Shown: positions 18,393 through 28,456, counted from the first letter of the stretch. The stretch: 64,000 nucleotides of DNA from Fuerstiella sp. (GCA_022447225.1 JAKVAZ010000002.1:62001-126000); one strand, 5' to 3'. Program-made: numbers and translations. Notes: a model not told the origin generated them from the sequence alone.

Positions 18393-18455
18393 CCCTGCGA
18401 CTCCGGGCAATTTGAGTGACTGGCTGTTCAACCGCAGCGTCCGGACTTTTGTCAA

Positions 18456-19566
18456 AAATCGAAACCATGTGACACAGGTTGAAGCTGAGGGAACTGTTGA
18501 AGTGTACGGTAAAAGTGAATATTAAGTCACGGCTGATTTCGTGATTCATGACTCTCGCACCGAAAGCATAAGCCGGTGGCGGGGTAGATCGGCATCGTCA
18601 CTTGCCTGGAAATTCGTCAGGTGTGTCGTGGTTTCACCTCAACACGATTGATGTCTCGCGGCAGTTGCCGAATCTGTAATTGTCCTGACCGGTAATGAAT
18701 CAGTTCGAGAACCCCGTCTCCATTTTTTCTGTACGCTGCCTGTGAGTTATCACAAGGCATGCGACTTCTGGACTTCATTGAAACATGAGAATACGTGTTT
18801 GCGATATCGTTTCATCGTGAGAAGTTCATATTGGAATTTCAGCAGGTTAAAGAGGCGGGCAAGGGGGGGGCACGCAGTCCGGTCGGGACGGTTTGCAGGC
18901 GACCGAACCGTTGTGGCAATTTCGTCCGGATCTGCAGATTGTTTCCTGGGCTGTCTCATCCGGCTGTATCTGACGGACGAGGTCCTGAATTCACTATACC
19001 TGCGCTAATATTCAAACCGGGATGACGGTCCGACTTACTCGTGTGTTCGTACAGGACACGGGCAGTACTCCGTATCGGTTCTAAGTCAGACTGATCATTT
19101 GCTCTTGCAGGCTCCGCAATCCAGCCAGAGTTCGTTTTCAGTCAGCGGCTGAAAATGGCTTGTCAGCTGAACACACAACAAGATTACATCAGACGCGATG
19201 TCGGACACAGAGACAACAGTCCCAGGGAAGCCTTGTTGCATGACGTCACGCCGTTTTGGGTATTCAGGCGTATTGAACCGGTGTCCCAGCCACGGTCGAA
19301 TATTTGCATAATCCCGCAGCAAGATAGTTGAGAGTCTCAGATTCTTTCAGCACATCACCTCCCCATATGATTGCATGAAAAATAACTCCGTTGAGTTGAA
19401 TCTGACGCAGACTGATCGGGTGTGGAACGGGATTCAATCGGCATCCGGTCCGGCATGTCATGTCTCTGTGGTAATCGGCAGATTCCAGTTCGCCACCGAC
19501 CTCGAGGGACTCGGAATCAGTTCTGTCAAAACGAAGTCCGTCCGCAGCATCCGAATAACATTCAAG
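18456..19566. other. About 1.1 kb without a convincing gene
   Basis: This stretch lies between the starts/ends of two minus-strand genes. Short open frames occur on both strands, but none has a recognisable motif, a good ribosome-binding site and a plausible composition at once. A 53-codon minus-strand frame at 18617-18778 (containing GDGVLELIHYRSGQLQIRQL) has a protein-like composition but no Shine-Dalgarno sequence; it could be a small protein or the end of a decayed gene. A G-run sits near 18865. Confidence 0.4.
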
Positions 19567-21222
19567 CTAACGAAACATTGCAGTTCGTGTTCGTGAATGT
19601 GAATGTGAATCGGACATGTGATTCACTGCTGACGCCGAGTACTTGCGATCCACTGTGCCACGGGGTTTGAGGCGATACCCTGACGCTGAACGAGGCGAAC
19701 CTGCAGGGGGCTGTGCCTGTTGAGCATCAGTGGTCATGTTTGCTGTGGTGGCGACCTGCGACGTTTTGGAAGCGTTGCCGGTGAGGAGTTCGAGGAGCCA
19801 GGCACTTGGTCGTTTGATGACGACGACCTCTTTTGGACGTGAATCATCTTTGGTATCGACAATCACGGTGATTTCCGGCGGCAAGGTCCTGCCGGACGTC
19901 TGATTTTGTCTGGCGAGTATTGATTGATTACCGTCATCTCCGAACTTTGCCGGCTGAAAGTGTATTTTTCCGGAATCTGGCGACGGTCCCAATGATTCGG
20001 TTTCATCGGAGGCAACATCCACCACGGTATCATCATCGAAAATTGCTGAAATTAACTCATCATCGGACGAATCAGATTCAGGCGAGAATTCAGGCCTTGG
20101 GACGGAATCACGTCTCTCTGTCAGTAAGTCACTCAGACCTGCCTTCTCAAAGATACTTCGAGTCGGTTTACGCCCCATGTAAAGGCCTTCATGGTGATCT
20201 CGATCGGCACAACTGCATACGCCGATCAACTGGCCACTGTCGTTGAACAGTCCGCCTCCGGAACGACCGACAGCAGGGTCGACGGTACAGACGATATGCG
20301 GTGGAATATTGTAGCGATCGATGTCCACTACTTTGATTGGCATCGGTGTCGGTATTTGTCCGTTATCACAGCCCATACTGAATACGCTTTCTCCTGGCCG
20401 AACCGGAACAGCATCCGGAGCCAGTTCCACGCTTGGCAGGATAGAGTTGTTTCGAATCTGCAGGATTGCCAGTTCCATATCGTCGTTGCGAGCCACAATC
20501 TCCGCCGGGTATTTCAAGGTTCGTCCATCGTGGAATAATTCGACATCGATTGTTCCTCGACCGAGATCGTGAAACAAATGAGCGCAGGTCAGGATAGTGG
20601 ATGTGTTTGGTGTGCTGTGAACGATCGAACCTGTACCGATATCTTCTTCATTACCCTGCTTTGCCACGCGGATACGTACTGTAGCGGCCCTTGGCCCTGC
20701 GCCGGCGGTTTCCACAGGCAATGGTTCGGGACTCTGAGCGCGAAACGTGGGATGGAGAAAACCGGTATTTCGGCTGTGGCCACCAAAACCTTCGCGAATC
20801 CTGGCAAAAATTCCACGCAGGCCGCCAGGGTGGTGTTGCTGAGCAACTGTAATCGGTTCGTTCTGCGTTGGAGCTGTTGTTTCATCCGACCGACTTTGTG
20901 CACGCAGTGCGTCCCGTTCCTCAATCATCATTTGTCGCAGTTCAGCCGGTCTGCACTTTCCAACAATGCGTTTTTTCTCTGTCCCGTTGACCAGCAGGAT
21001 AAATGTAGGGATCTTCTCAACCTCAAACTGGCGGCTGATTTCGGGATGTTTGGTAATATCGACTTTGCGAATCGGATAATTCAGTTTCTGCATTTCCTGG
21101 ATTGCAGGAACCATTTCCTGACAGGGACCACAGTAACTGGCGGTGAAATCGAGCAGCACGACTTCGGGCAGGGGGGCGGCCAGCGGGTCAGCGGCCAGCA
21201 TGATCAGCGAGATCAGTGTCAT
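19567..21222 (-). CDS. Thioredoxin-trypsin fusion: N-terminal thioredoxin fold and serine protease domain
   Basis: The N terminus is short and hydrophobic, then a thioredoxin domain follows with the active-site CGPC (Cys31, Cys34) and the cis-Pro segment (KIPTFILLVNG). After a linker, residues about 180-340 form a trypsin-like protease: His215 in TCAHLF, Asp248 in NDDMELAIL and Ser321 in VGRSGGGLF, so the catalytic triad is intact. The final 200 residues are low-complexity and unassigned. The start at 21222 has an AAGGAAG ribosome-binding site about 6 nt upstream. Export is likely because trypsin-like domains in planctomycetes are extracytoplasmic, but the signal sequence is weak. It stands alone, with a 1.1-kb gap downstream. 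Function unknown; a redox-controlled protease is one possible reading. Confidence 0.85.
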   Translation of the reverse strand: MTLISLIMLAADPLAAPLPEVVLLDFTASYCGPCQEMVPAIQEMQKLNYPIRKVDITKHPEISRQFEVEKIPTFILLVNGTEKKRIVGKCRPAELRQMMIEERDALRAQSRSDETTAPTQNEPITVAQQHHPGGLRGIFARIREGFGGHSRNTGFLHPTFRAQSPEPLPVETAGAGPRAATVRIRVAKQGNEEDIGTGSIVHSTPNTSTILTCAHLFHDLGRGTIDVELFHDGRTLKYPAEIVARNDDMELAILQIRNNSILPSVELAPDAVPVRPGESVFSMGCDNGQIPTPMPIKVVDIDRYNIPPHIVCTVDPAVGRSGGGLFNDSGQLIGVCSCADRDHHEGLYMGRKPTRSIFEKAGLSDLLTERRDSVPRPEFSPESDSSDDELISAIFDDDTVVDVASDETESLGPSPDSGKIHFQPAKFGDDGNQSILARQNQTSGRTLPPEITVIVDTKDDSRPKEVVVIKRPSAWLLELLTGNASKTSQVATTANMTTDAQQAQPPAGSPRSASGYRLKPRGTVDRKYSASAVNHMSDSHSHSRTRTAMFR

Positions 21223-21587
21223 CGTGGCTTCCTTGCCAGAGTATTCTGATGAGAGAGTTAAATGTTGGAGTTGTCGGAGGGAGACTTACCTGACGGCGTG
21301 GATCCTGATGATGCAGTCTGACATCTCCGATTCAGACATTTGACAGCAGTGACCAGCAGTCGTTGGGGAAAAAGGATTGTAAGATTTGCCAGGCCAAACG
21401 TTGTAATTTGTGCAGGGAGGATGGCCGAAGGTAGCGAGAAGGCTGGTTTAACTTTCCATGCCGGATGGCAGAGGTCAGATTTTGGGGCGGAATCATAAGT
21501 CTCCGAATTGAGACATTGATGAGTCCGAATAGCGGATGCAGCAAATCAGATGCCATTTGGGTCCGGAGTCCGAAAAAAACAGTTCAG
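21223..21587. other. 365-bp intergenic stretch upstream of the thioredoxin-protease gene
   Basis: It holds the promoter region of the minus-strand fusion gene and the 3' flank of smpB, also minus strand. No gene, clear hairpin terminator or promoter consensus was found. Confidence 0.4.
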
Positions 21588-22082
21588 CTACCGTTGCTTT
21601 CGAATGGCGGAATCCATTTCGAGACGGTCGGCCTGCTTCTTGAGCCGATCGCGTTTGTCATGCAGTTTTCGCCCTCGACACAGTCCCAGCCTGACTTTCA
21701 CGAAACCTCGTTGAATCAGGATTGCGAGTGGAATGAGAGTCAGTCCCTGCTGTTCGCCGGACTCAGCGAACTTTCGAATTTCGCGGCGGTGGAGGAGAAG
21801 CTTGCGTTTGCGACGTCGATCATGATTCACGATCGTTGCCTGGGGATATTCGGCGATATCACAATTGACCAGCCAAACCTCATTACCCTCAATTCGACCG
21901 TATGCCTGATCGATTGATACTTTGTTATTACGGATGCTCTTAACCTCGCTGCCGTACAGTTGAATGCCGCAATCGATCTGATCCAGAACATCGTACTCGT
22001 GTCTTGCCTTACGATTCTGACACACCGTTCTGGAATTGGGATTTTCGATGACACCCTTTTTTTTTGAATTTTTGCCGGCCAT
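21588..22082 (-). CDS. smpB: SsrA-binding protein SmpB
   Basis: SmpB binds tmRNA and delivers it to stalled ribosomes for trans-translation. Conserved segments are ARHEYDVLDQIDCGIQLYGS, EVKSIRNNKVSIDQAYGRI, the GNEVWLVNCDIAEY block and the HDRRRKRKLLLHRREI basic stretch. The C-terminal tail is Lys/Arg rich, as needed for entering the mRNA channel. The length of 164 residues is normal. A run of nine A residues encodes Lys near codons 7-9, where replication or transcription slippage would shift the frame. No tmRNA gene was recognised in the flanking sequence, so ssrA lies elsewhere. A long palindrome lies about 100-155 nt upstream of the start. Confidence 0.95.
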   Translation of the reverse strand: MAGKNSKKKGVIENPNSRTVCQNRKARHEYDVLDQIDCGIQLYGSEVKSIRNNKVSIDQAYGRIEGNEVWLVNCDIAEYPQATIVNHDRRRKRKLLLHRREIRKFAESGEQQGLTLIPLAILIQRGFVKVRLGLCRGRKLHDKRDRLKKQADRLEMDSAIRKQR

Positions 22083-23090
22083 GGTTGATTTTCATCTTCA
22101 CAAAACAAGAGACGTTCGACGCAGTCCAAATGTATGATTTATCCTGTCGGAATGCCGTAATGACTTTGTCTGTTTGACTGAGCAATCTACAGTGTTCCTC
22201 ACGAACCGTTCACGGTTCGTGAGGAACACTGTAGATTAGAGGCTGAAGTTCGTCCGGCTATGGCACAAGATCTGCACGATTTAGAAAACGTGTCTGATTC
22301 CTAGTCGATTTTCATGGAATCAATCGGGAAATCCGGTTGAATTGAAGGTGCGAACCGGTTGACGAACGTGAGACTTCAGGCGAATAATCAGACGGTCAAC
22401 TGTGGGCAGGAGACCACAAGATACCGTCCATTCGCTCATGTCACAGCATGACCGTTCTGTTTTGACCTTCACGGGCTGAGGTGTCTAGGCAATCATCGCA
22501 TGTCGATTGAATAATGCTGTTGGCGAATCAGAATGACTCAAAGACTGGAATCCTGAAGGAGTCGGGGAACCGCTGTGATGGGGCACATTCGTTCAACTGA
22601 CCACAATGTTTTTCGATCGTTTGGCGGAGTGACGCGGTTGTCCCGGGGGCAAACAACAGCATCTTTGTTCCCTGTTCAGCCTCACCCCCCGTTTGACGGA
22701 CGAGCCGGTCCTGTGGCAACTTTCTCGCGGCGTCTGCCGGGCGAAAAGTCCCACGGATGGCAACGAAGTTGGCATGCATTGGTGTTCATGGACCGACTCA
22801 CCACCGATACTCGAAATTCGGTCTCCAGTGGATTGATTTTTTCCAAACCCCGGTATGCTGAGGATTCGCCTGTGTTCAATAACACACGGATTTAACAGAT
22901 CACTAAAGAGGTATTCAGGGACGAGTGTCTCACAGGGAGGCACAGACACTCATATTTGACAGGGCAACCGCCTTATCTAGGTAGCCTCCTGACGTTCTAT
23001 AGATCCAGCGGGACCTCGGTCCGACGGCATTTTGCTGATTGCTGGGTCTGCCTGACACCACACATGAGTATCAAAATAAAGGGGATTCGC
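22083..23090. other. About 1 kb between the divergent smpB and rpoD genes
   Basis: Apart from the 54-bp palindrome at 22184-22237 I see no gene. Several short open frames on both strands overlap each other (22575-22949) and none has a family motif. The stretch must contain both promoters. A TTGACA at 22956-22961 lacks a correctly spaced -10 box. The rpoD frame is open through the last 135 nt, but its start is placed at 23091. Confidence 0.4.
22184..22237. repeat. 54-bp near-perfect palindrome (26-bp arms, 2-nt loop)
   Basis: The arms at 22184-22209 and 22212-22237 are exact reverse complements, separated by two bases (TC). The left arm begins AATCTACAGTGTTCCTCACG. There is no T tract on either side that would make it a standard terminator. 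It lies upstream of both flanking genes (smpB on minus, rpoD on plus), so it ends neither of them. It could be an operator, an RNA hairpin in the smpB leader, an end of an unrecognised small RNA, or a short mobile palindromic element. Confidence 0.85.
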
Positions 23091-24800
23091 GTGCATCGTC
23101 TGGATTCAGGAATGAAGGCGATCATTCAGTCGGCCAGGGAACGAGGCTTCGTGACGATTCAGCAGGCACACGCCTGGTTGCCCGACGAAGGTGGCGACCC
23201 GGCCATGGTCGATGATTTGATCAAAGCAATGGATGTTGAACGTCTGGATTTTGTCGAAGATCCGGATATTCCTCTGGAACCGGAACCCATTGAGGAAGCC
23301 ATCAAGGAAGAACAGGCAGAAAAGGCCGCACGGGCACTATTGGGAGCTGAGACCTCGGCACTTTCTTCTCGCGATCCGATCCGAATGTATCTCAGTCAGA
23401 TGGGGAACATTCCGCTGCTTAGCCGCGATCGTGAAATTTTTCTTGCCAAGCAGATTGAAATTACTCGCAAACGAATGAGACGGCATGTTGTTGAGTCTGA
23501 CTTTGCGCTGCGAATTGCCGTTGAAACGATTGAAAAAGTTCAGCGTGGCGAATTGCCGTTTGAGCGGACTCTGCGAACCTCTGAAACTGAAGATGTTCGC
23601 AAGGAGCAGATTGAAGGTCGTATGGACACGAATCTGAATACGTTAAGGGTTTTGATGGCCGACAACGAATCAGATTTTTTGACTTGGCAGGATTTGTCTG
23701 ATGATGATCCGGCAAAGACAACACTTGATAACAAAATTCGTGATCGACGGGTCAAGATGTGTACGCTCTGTGAAGAATTGAGTGTCAGAACGCATCGGAT
23801 GCAGCCTGTTATGAAACGAATGCTGCAGATTGGCGACCGCATTGAGCAGCTGCAGGACGAAATTGCCTGTCTGAGTGGATTGCGAACCGCTGAATCTGAG
23901 CGTCTTTCGCTGGAACGTGAGTTGGAAGAATACGTTCGAATGGTGCTGGAAACACCGCGCCAGTATCTGGCCCGGTGTCGGGAAATTCGCAGTCGTATGG
24001 ATGCCTGGACCGATGCAAAGCAAAAACTGTCAGGCGGTAATCTGCGTCTTGTTGTGTCAATTGCTAAAAAGTACCGTAACCGCGGACTGAGTTTCCTGGA
24101 TCTGATTCAGGAAGGTAATGCGGGACTGATGCGTGGTGTTGAGAAGTACGAGTACCGTCGAGGTTACAAGTTTTCCACGTATGCAACATGGTGGATTCGT
24201 CAGGCGATTACTCGAGCCGTTGCTGATCACGCCCGGACGATCCGTATTCCTGTTCATATGTTTCAGAATATTTCGATGCTTAAGTCGAAGGCGGAAGAAA
24301 TTCGGCAGGCAACCGGACGTGAACCCAGTAATGAAGAGCTGGCTGAAGCGGTTGGAATGAGCATCGAGGAAACTGAACGTATTATGAAGACCTGGAAGCA
24401 TCCGATCAGTCTGGATACTCCGGTAGGTGAAAGTGAGGACAGCAGCTTTGGTGAGTTTCTGGAAGACTCGCACGAACAAAGTCCGGCCGAGTCCGCCGCG
24501 AAACAGATGCTTCGTGACAAGATCGATCATGTACTGAAGAGTCTTACGTATCGTGAGCGTGAAATTATCAAACTGCGATACGGTCTGGGTGACGGTTACA
24601 GTTATACGCTCGAAGAAACCGGTCGCATTTTTAAAGTAACGCGGGAGCGAATTCGTCAGATTGAAAGCAAGGCGCTCAAAAAACTGCAGCATCATACGCG
24701 TGCAGTTCATCTGAAAGGGTTCGTGGATCACATGGCCGACCTCGCTGCCGACGAACAGTCGGAGGATGTGCCGGAAAGCAGTGCTGTCGCTGTCAACTGA
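23091..24800 (+). CDS. rpoD: Primary RNA polymerase sigma factor RpoD (sigma-70)
   Basis: This is the housekeeping sigma factor. Region 1.2 is visible as [19 protein letters not shown]. Regions 2.1-2.4 run from [20 protein letters not shown] through the [18 protein letters not shown] segment. Region 3 follows ([15 protein letters not shown]), and region 4.2 reads [20 protein letters not shown]. The long region between 1.2 and 2 (about 200 residues) is the non-conserved insert. The frame is open from 22956 with ATGs at 23064 and 23112, but a GTG at 23091 is preceded by AAAGGGG at good spacing and gives VHRLDSGMK as the start. It converges with the HD/GGDEF gene. The protein would be 569 residues. 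Confidence 0.95.
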   Translation: MHRLDSGMKAIIQSARERGFVTIQQAHAWLPDEGGDPAMVDDLIKAMDVERLDFVEDPDIPLEPEPIEEAIKEEQAEKAARALLGAETSALSSRDPIRMYLSQMGNIPLLSRDREIFLAKQIEITRKRMRRHVVESDFALRIAVETIEKVQRGELPFERTLRTSETEDVRKEQIEGRMDTNLNTLRVLMADNESDFLTWQDLSDDDPAKTTLDNKIRDRRVKMCTLCEELSVRTHRMQPVMKRMLQIGDRIEQLQDEIACLSGLRTAESERLSLERELEEYVRMVLETPRQYLARCREIRSRMDAWTDAKQKLSGGNLRLVVSIAKKYRNRGLSFLDLIQEGNAGLMRGVEKYEYRRGYKFSTYATWWIRQAITRAVADHARTIRIPVHMFQNISMLKSKAEEIRQATGREPSNEELAEAVGMSIEETERIMKTWKHPISLDTPVGESEDSSFGEFLEDSHEQSPAESAAKQMLRDKIDHVLKSLTYREREIIKLRYGLGDGYSYTLEETGRIFKVTRERIRQIESKALKKLQHHTRAVHLKGFVDHMADLAADEQSEDVPESSAVAVN

Positions 24801-24889
24801 TTGGGCCTGCCCGGAAGAAATCTACAGAGATGCCGCAGCGAGCTTTGCTTGCTGCTGTTGATCGGAGTGTGTCGGGCAGTTACAGACCT

Positions 24890-27046
24890 TCAGGAACTCA
24901 GAAGATAGGCTCGCATTTCCTGAATCAGTCGGCTGCAGCGGAACTGGAAAAGTTCTGTGTCAGGTCGGCGGCCGACAGGCTGCATGGTGACCGAAACAAA
25001 GTGCACGGTCTTTTGTCTTCCTGACGTTGGGTCTGTTTGTCGCTGTGTTTCGAATTGAACCTCGATTTCGACCGGCTGACGATCAGGAGTAGACCCCCAG
25101 CGTCTGGAAAATCTGTTGCGACCTGCCTGTAGTTTGAGTGTTCCCCGGTCCTGTGACCTGATATCCATTCCGGTTTCTTTCAGGTATGCGTCAAGCTTGA
25201 TGGCGGTAATCTCCAGTGATGTCGAAACATCAATCGTGTCGCGGTACTGCAGATCTCCTTCAATGAGACTGACATTGGAGTTGCTGTCTTCCGACGATCC
25301 GGATTCACTGGCTGCCAGCGTTGGGTCATCTTCTTCTGCTTCTGAGCATGTTCTGTTTCGTCCGCTTTCTTTCGCTCGAAAAAGACTCATATCTGCACGT
25401 TCCAGAAGCGTCTGTGCAGAATCTCCCAAACGGGCTGTGGAAACGCCAAACGACGACGTGACACTCAACCCTGAGATACCACCTGCCGAAATCTTTTTTA
25501 CGGCGAGACGCAGCCGTTCTGCTCGTCGGACTGCGGACTGCAAATCGGTGTCCGGACATACCACGACGAATTCTTCGCCACCGTACCGGGCGATGATCTC
25601 TCCGGAATACGTCTCGTTCTGCAGCAACCGGGTCAAATCCACCAGAACCTGGTCACCTGCTTTATGGCCAAAGGTGTCGTTGATACTTTTGAACCGATCG
25701 ACATCCAGAAATACAACACTCAGATGGCGACCACCTTCGTGGTTGTGGTAGTCGTCGATCATATGCCGCAGCTGGGTTTCCAGCTGACCACGATTTGCCA
25801 CACCAGTCAGGGAGTCACGAGTTGCGGCCAGCTTGAGTTCCGCATATTCGTGTGTTTTTCGGCGTACGCCACCCTTGCAGCGGAACAGCTGAGCCGCACC
25901 GGTGACGTGTTGCTGCTGACCGGACACGGGCATGGTGTGGACGTCCACACTCAGCTGTTGCGATTCACTCACGTTACACACGTGACTGGCGAACTGAGCT
26001 GTTCCGTTCCGCAAAACCTTTGGAATGATTTCTTCGCAGGAAGCGGCTTCGTTTTCGTCCGTACGACTGGTCCGGGATAATCGGACGTCCGATGGCTGCC
26101 ACCGACGTCCGAGAATCGTTTCCACCGGTCGGCCGGTCAGTCCCGGCATGCCGTCTGACCAGACACAGTAATTGCCATCGGCGTTGGTGATGAAATACCC
26201 GTCATACAGGATCTGAAACTGGTACAGCATCTGTAAAATCTGAGTCAAAACGATGACTTCATCGCGTTGCTCCGCAGACATCAGTGGTGATTCGTGCCGT
26301 TCAAATGATTCTGTCCGGTCAAACAGAACCCCGGCTTCCAGTTCGTGCCAGCGTTCCATCGCGGAAACAACATTACCGTCGTAGCGTGTACCGGAATGAT
26401 CGCGAAGAATTTTCATGGCTTTTTCGTGAGGCATCCCTCGGCGAGATGCCTTAGGCGTACAGAGCGAGTCGTACGCATCCGCCACCGCCAGTATCCGGGA
26501 TCCCAGCGGCAGTTCCACTGTTACACCACCGTCGTTTTTTTCCACTCCGGCGGCATCAAAATTACACTGCATGAAAGTCAGCATCGTCACCAGACTACTG
26601 TCGGCCTTCAATGCCTGCAGCAGGCAAACCGCAGCCTGATGATATTGACTTACCAGATCGTACTCTTCTGAACTCAGTTTTCCGGGCTTCCCGATAATAT
26701 ATTCCGGTACACCCATCTTCCCGAGGTCGTGCAGCAGACCGGCGATTTCGAGGACGCGACGTTCGGCATTGTTCCAGCCAAGTAGTTCAGCCAGTCCACT
26801 GCCGATGGTTGCGATTCGCTGGCCGTGGGCGACAATGGCCGGACAGCGAAACTTCATCGTGCGCAGCAGCATCATCAGGACATTGCGAGGAATCACGGGT
26901 GGCTCAGAGCATGCTTCGTTTTCCAGCAGGGCCTGTTCGGCCAGAAGCAGCAGATGCGTGATGACAGCTGACGAATCCGTCGGGATTGCGGGTTCCGTTC
27001 TGCAGAACGGAGTGGTTGCTACAGTTGTTTCAGATACGCAGTTCAC
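24890..27046 (-). CDS. HD-type / PAS-like / GGDEF signalling protein (diguanylate cyclase with degenerate HD-GYP)
   Basis: Residues about 60-240 form an HD-GYP-like domain. H106-D107 and the GKMGVPEYIIGKPGKLSSEE block are intact, but the segment normally holding HHERxDGxGYP reads MQCNFDAAGVEKNDGG (159-174), so c-di-GMP hydrolysis is doubtful. Residues about 270-325 look like a PAS-type sensor (GYFITNADGNYCVW). A GGDEF domain follows at about 405-565 with the active GGEEF at 489-493, plus the DSLTGVANR and FLDVDRFKSINDTFGHKAGD motifs. The RxxD inhibitory site expected at 480-483 reads YSGE, so product inhibition is probably absent. The last 150 residues are unassigned (a PilZ role was considered, no RxxxR motif seen). 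The start is a GTG. It probably makes c-di-GMP. Confidence 0.85.
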   Translation of the reverse strand: MNCVSETTVATTPFCRTEPAIPTDSSAVITHLLLLAEQALLENEACSEPPVIPRNVLMMLLRTMKFRCPAIVAHGQRIATIGSGLAELLGWNNAERRVLEIAGLLHDLGKMGVPEYIIGKPGKLSSEEYDLVSQYHQAAVCLLQALKADSSLVTMLTFMQCNFDAAGVEKNDGGVTVELPLGSRILAVADAYDSLCTPKASRRGMPHEKAMKILRDHSGTRYDGNVVSAMERWHELEAGVLFDRTESFERHESPLMSAEQRDEVIVLTQILQMLYQFQILYDGYFITNADGNYCVWSDGMPGLTGRPVETILGRRWQPSDVRLSRTSRTDENEAASCEEIIPKVLRNGTAQFASHVCNVSESQQLSVDVHTMPVSGQQQHVTGAAQLFRCKGGVRRKTHEYAELKLAATRDSLTGVANRGQLETQLRHMIDDYHNHEGGRHLSVVFLDVDRFKSINDTFGHKAGDQVLVDLTRLLQNETYSGEIIARYGGEEFVVVCPDTDLQSAVRRAERLRLAVKKISAGGISGLSVTSSFGVSTARLGDSAQTLLERADMSLFRAKESGRNRTCSEAEEDDPTLAASESGSSEDSNSNVSLIEGDLQYRDTIDVSTSLEITAIKLDAYLKETGMDIRSQDRGTLKLQAGRNRFSRRWGSTPDRQPVEIEVQFETQRQTDPTSGRQKTVHFVSVTMQPVGRRPDTELFQFRCSRLIQEMRAYLLSS

Positions 27047-27342
27047 AGCTGATGTTCCAGAGCGATTCCGTTGACATTAACCTGAATGCACCGTCGTGCC
27101 TTGCTCAAGAATTGGCGCGGAGAGAGTCGGATCCGCGAATGTTCCACCAGGATGTCTGTGAAGATCACGTCCTGCGGCTGAGCAATGGAATGGGTGAGTG
27201 ACTGATTCACTCTAGGTCAGGAAAAGGCAATGGGCGCCTCAAGCCAATCAGCAGCAGCGAAATCAGAATACGCAGATGCGTTACAATCCGCATAACTGCG
27301 TCCAGGCGGTCCGGCAATGTCACTCACGACAGACTCACAGAA

Positions 27343-28164
27343 TTATTCTGTGATCAATTCGGATTCGGCCGCCTCCAGGATGTTCTGGACCTTCATCTCG
27401 CTGTTTATGGAACTGATCTGACGGAATTTAGTCCGCTCTTCCGTAGATCCCTTTAACTCCCGAACGACCCGCACAGACCATCCTGCGAGGCCAAACGGGA
27501 CGTCCTGACTCACCCAGAACTCGCCTGTGTTTGTTGAACGGGAATCCGGACGTTCTCGTATCGTTTCGCCCTTCATATGGCGACTATCGAAGTTTTCCTG
27601 ACCGCTAACACTGTCAACAGTTTCCGATTCTGAAATTTCTGTCGGTGATTCATAGTTTGCCAGCAGACACAACGTCGGGTAGACAACCAGCCCGTGACTG
27701 TTGATTTGTTCGACTTGTTCTTCGCCAAGTCGACGAAAGCCTTTTACGATCGGCAATACGGCGTTCGGAATTGATTCTCCGTCCACGGCGAGGCTCATGA
27801 CTTTGTTTTCAGGTACCAGAACCTTGTAAATTCGTGCTCCAACGGGGCCGGCATCGATTCCGGTGGCTCCTGATGTTCCCGTCACAACTTTAATCTCGAT
27901 CCAGCGGCATGGCTGGAGCTCTCCGTTATATTCAGTGTGTTCGCGTCCAACGGACTTGATGGACAACTCACGGCTCCACGTGAGTATTTCCCTGCCATCC
28001 TGCAGATCAGGACGCACCGTTTCCTGAATGACCGTGCCTTCGTATTCGACTCCGCTACCATCCTCGGGCAGGCTGAATATCAGTCCCTGTCCACAGCAGT
28101 GCGGCAGTCCCGTGATACAGAATGTAATGATGGTGAAAACAAAGGAACCAATTCGGCAATTCAT
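27343..28164 (-). CDS. Secreted protein of unknown function
   Basis: I do not recognise this family. From the ATG at 28164 the protein begins with a signal peptide (CRIGSFVFTIITFCITGLPHCCGQ); the frame is open to 28251 but the extra 29 residues would bury it. The mature part (about 250 residues) is mostly predicted beta strand in its first half (VEYEGTVIQETVRPDLQDGR, TEYNGELQPCRWIEIKVVTG), with no cysteine-rich or metal motif. Proteins with this look are frequent in planctomycete genomes and unassigned. It is upstream of the HD/GGDEF gene on the same strand with a gap of almost 300 bp, so it is probably a separate transcript. Confidence 0.65.
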   Translation of the reverse strand: MNCRIGSFVFTIITFCITGLPHCCGQGLIFSLPEDGSGVEYEGTVIQETVRPDLQDGREILTWSRELSIKSVGREHTEYNGELQPCRWIEIKVVTGTSGATGIDAGPVGARIYKVLVPENKVMSLAVDGESIPNAVLPIVKGFRRLGEEQVEQINSHGLVVYPTLCLLANYESPTEISESETVDSVSGQENFDSRHMKGETIRERPDSRSTNTGEFWVSQDVPFGLAGWSVRVVRELKGSTEERTKFRQISSINSEMKVQNILEAAESELITE

Positions 28165-28327
28165 GGCGGAAGCCTGAGATGCGTTGAATAAAGGGTGCAT
28201 TGACACTCGACACACAGTGTGCCAGACGATGGAATTCCGAAGCAAGAGCAATCGTTCACGGCGGGACAGAATCTGTACCGGAAGTCGGGCATTTTCCGGT
28301 CAATGTTGTTTTTGCAGCAGGTGATTC

Positions 28328-28456
28328 CCGTATGGTATGGGCCACACATTGCCTGCGGAACTTGACGGTTTCGACTGGAACTCCAGGACACCCGGCGATT
28401 TCCGTCGGATTCAGGCCATCTGCAAAGTTTAACAGCAGAATCATTCCCATGATCGT
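28328..28456 (-). pseudogene. Probable relic of an ECF sigma factor region 4
   Basis: On the minus strand a short frame reads ILLLNFADGLNPTEIAG followed by GVPVETVKFRRQ, closely matching the region-4 helix-turn-helix of ECF sigma factors ('LRFxEGLSxxEIAEVLGVPVGTVKSR'). Upstream in the same frame there is no region 2, and only about 90 codons are open. No start with a ribosome-binding site is evident. This looks like the last piece of a decayed sigma gene, though a chance match is possible. Confidence 0.4.

Noticed and set aside
18617-18778. 53-codon minus-strand ORF with protein-like composition
   Set aside because: There is no Shine-Dalgarno sequence or known motif and frames of this length are common by chance; kept only as a note in the gap entry.
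22238-22955. tmRNA (ssrA) gene next to smpB
   Set aside because: Neither strand shows the conserved 5' and 3' tRNA-like ends or a credible tag-reading frame.
22956-22979. Sigma-70 promoter for rpoD (TTGACA and TATCTA)
   Set aside because: The spacer between the two hexamers is only 12 nt instead of about 17, so it is not a credible promoter.
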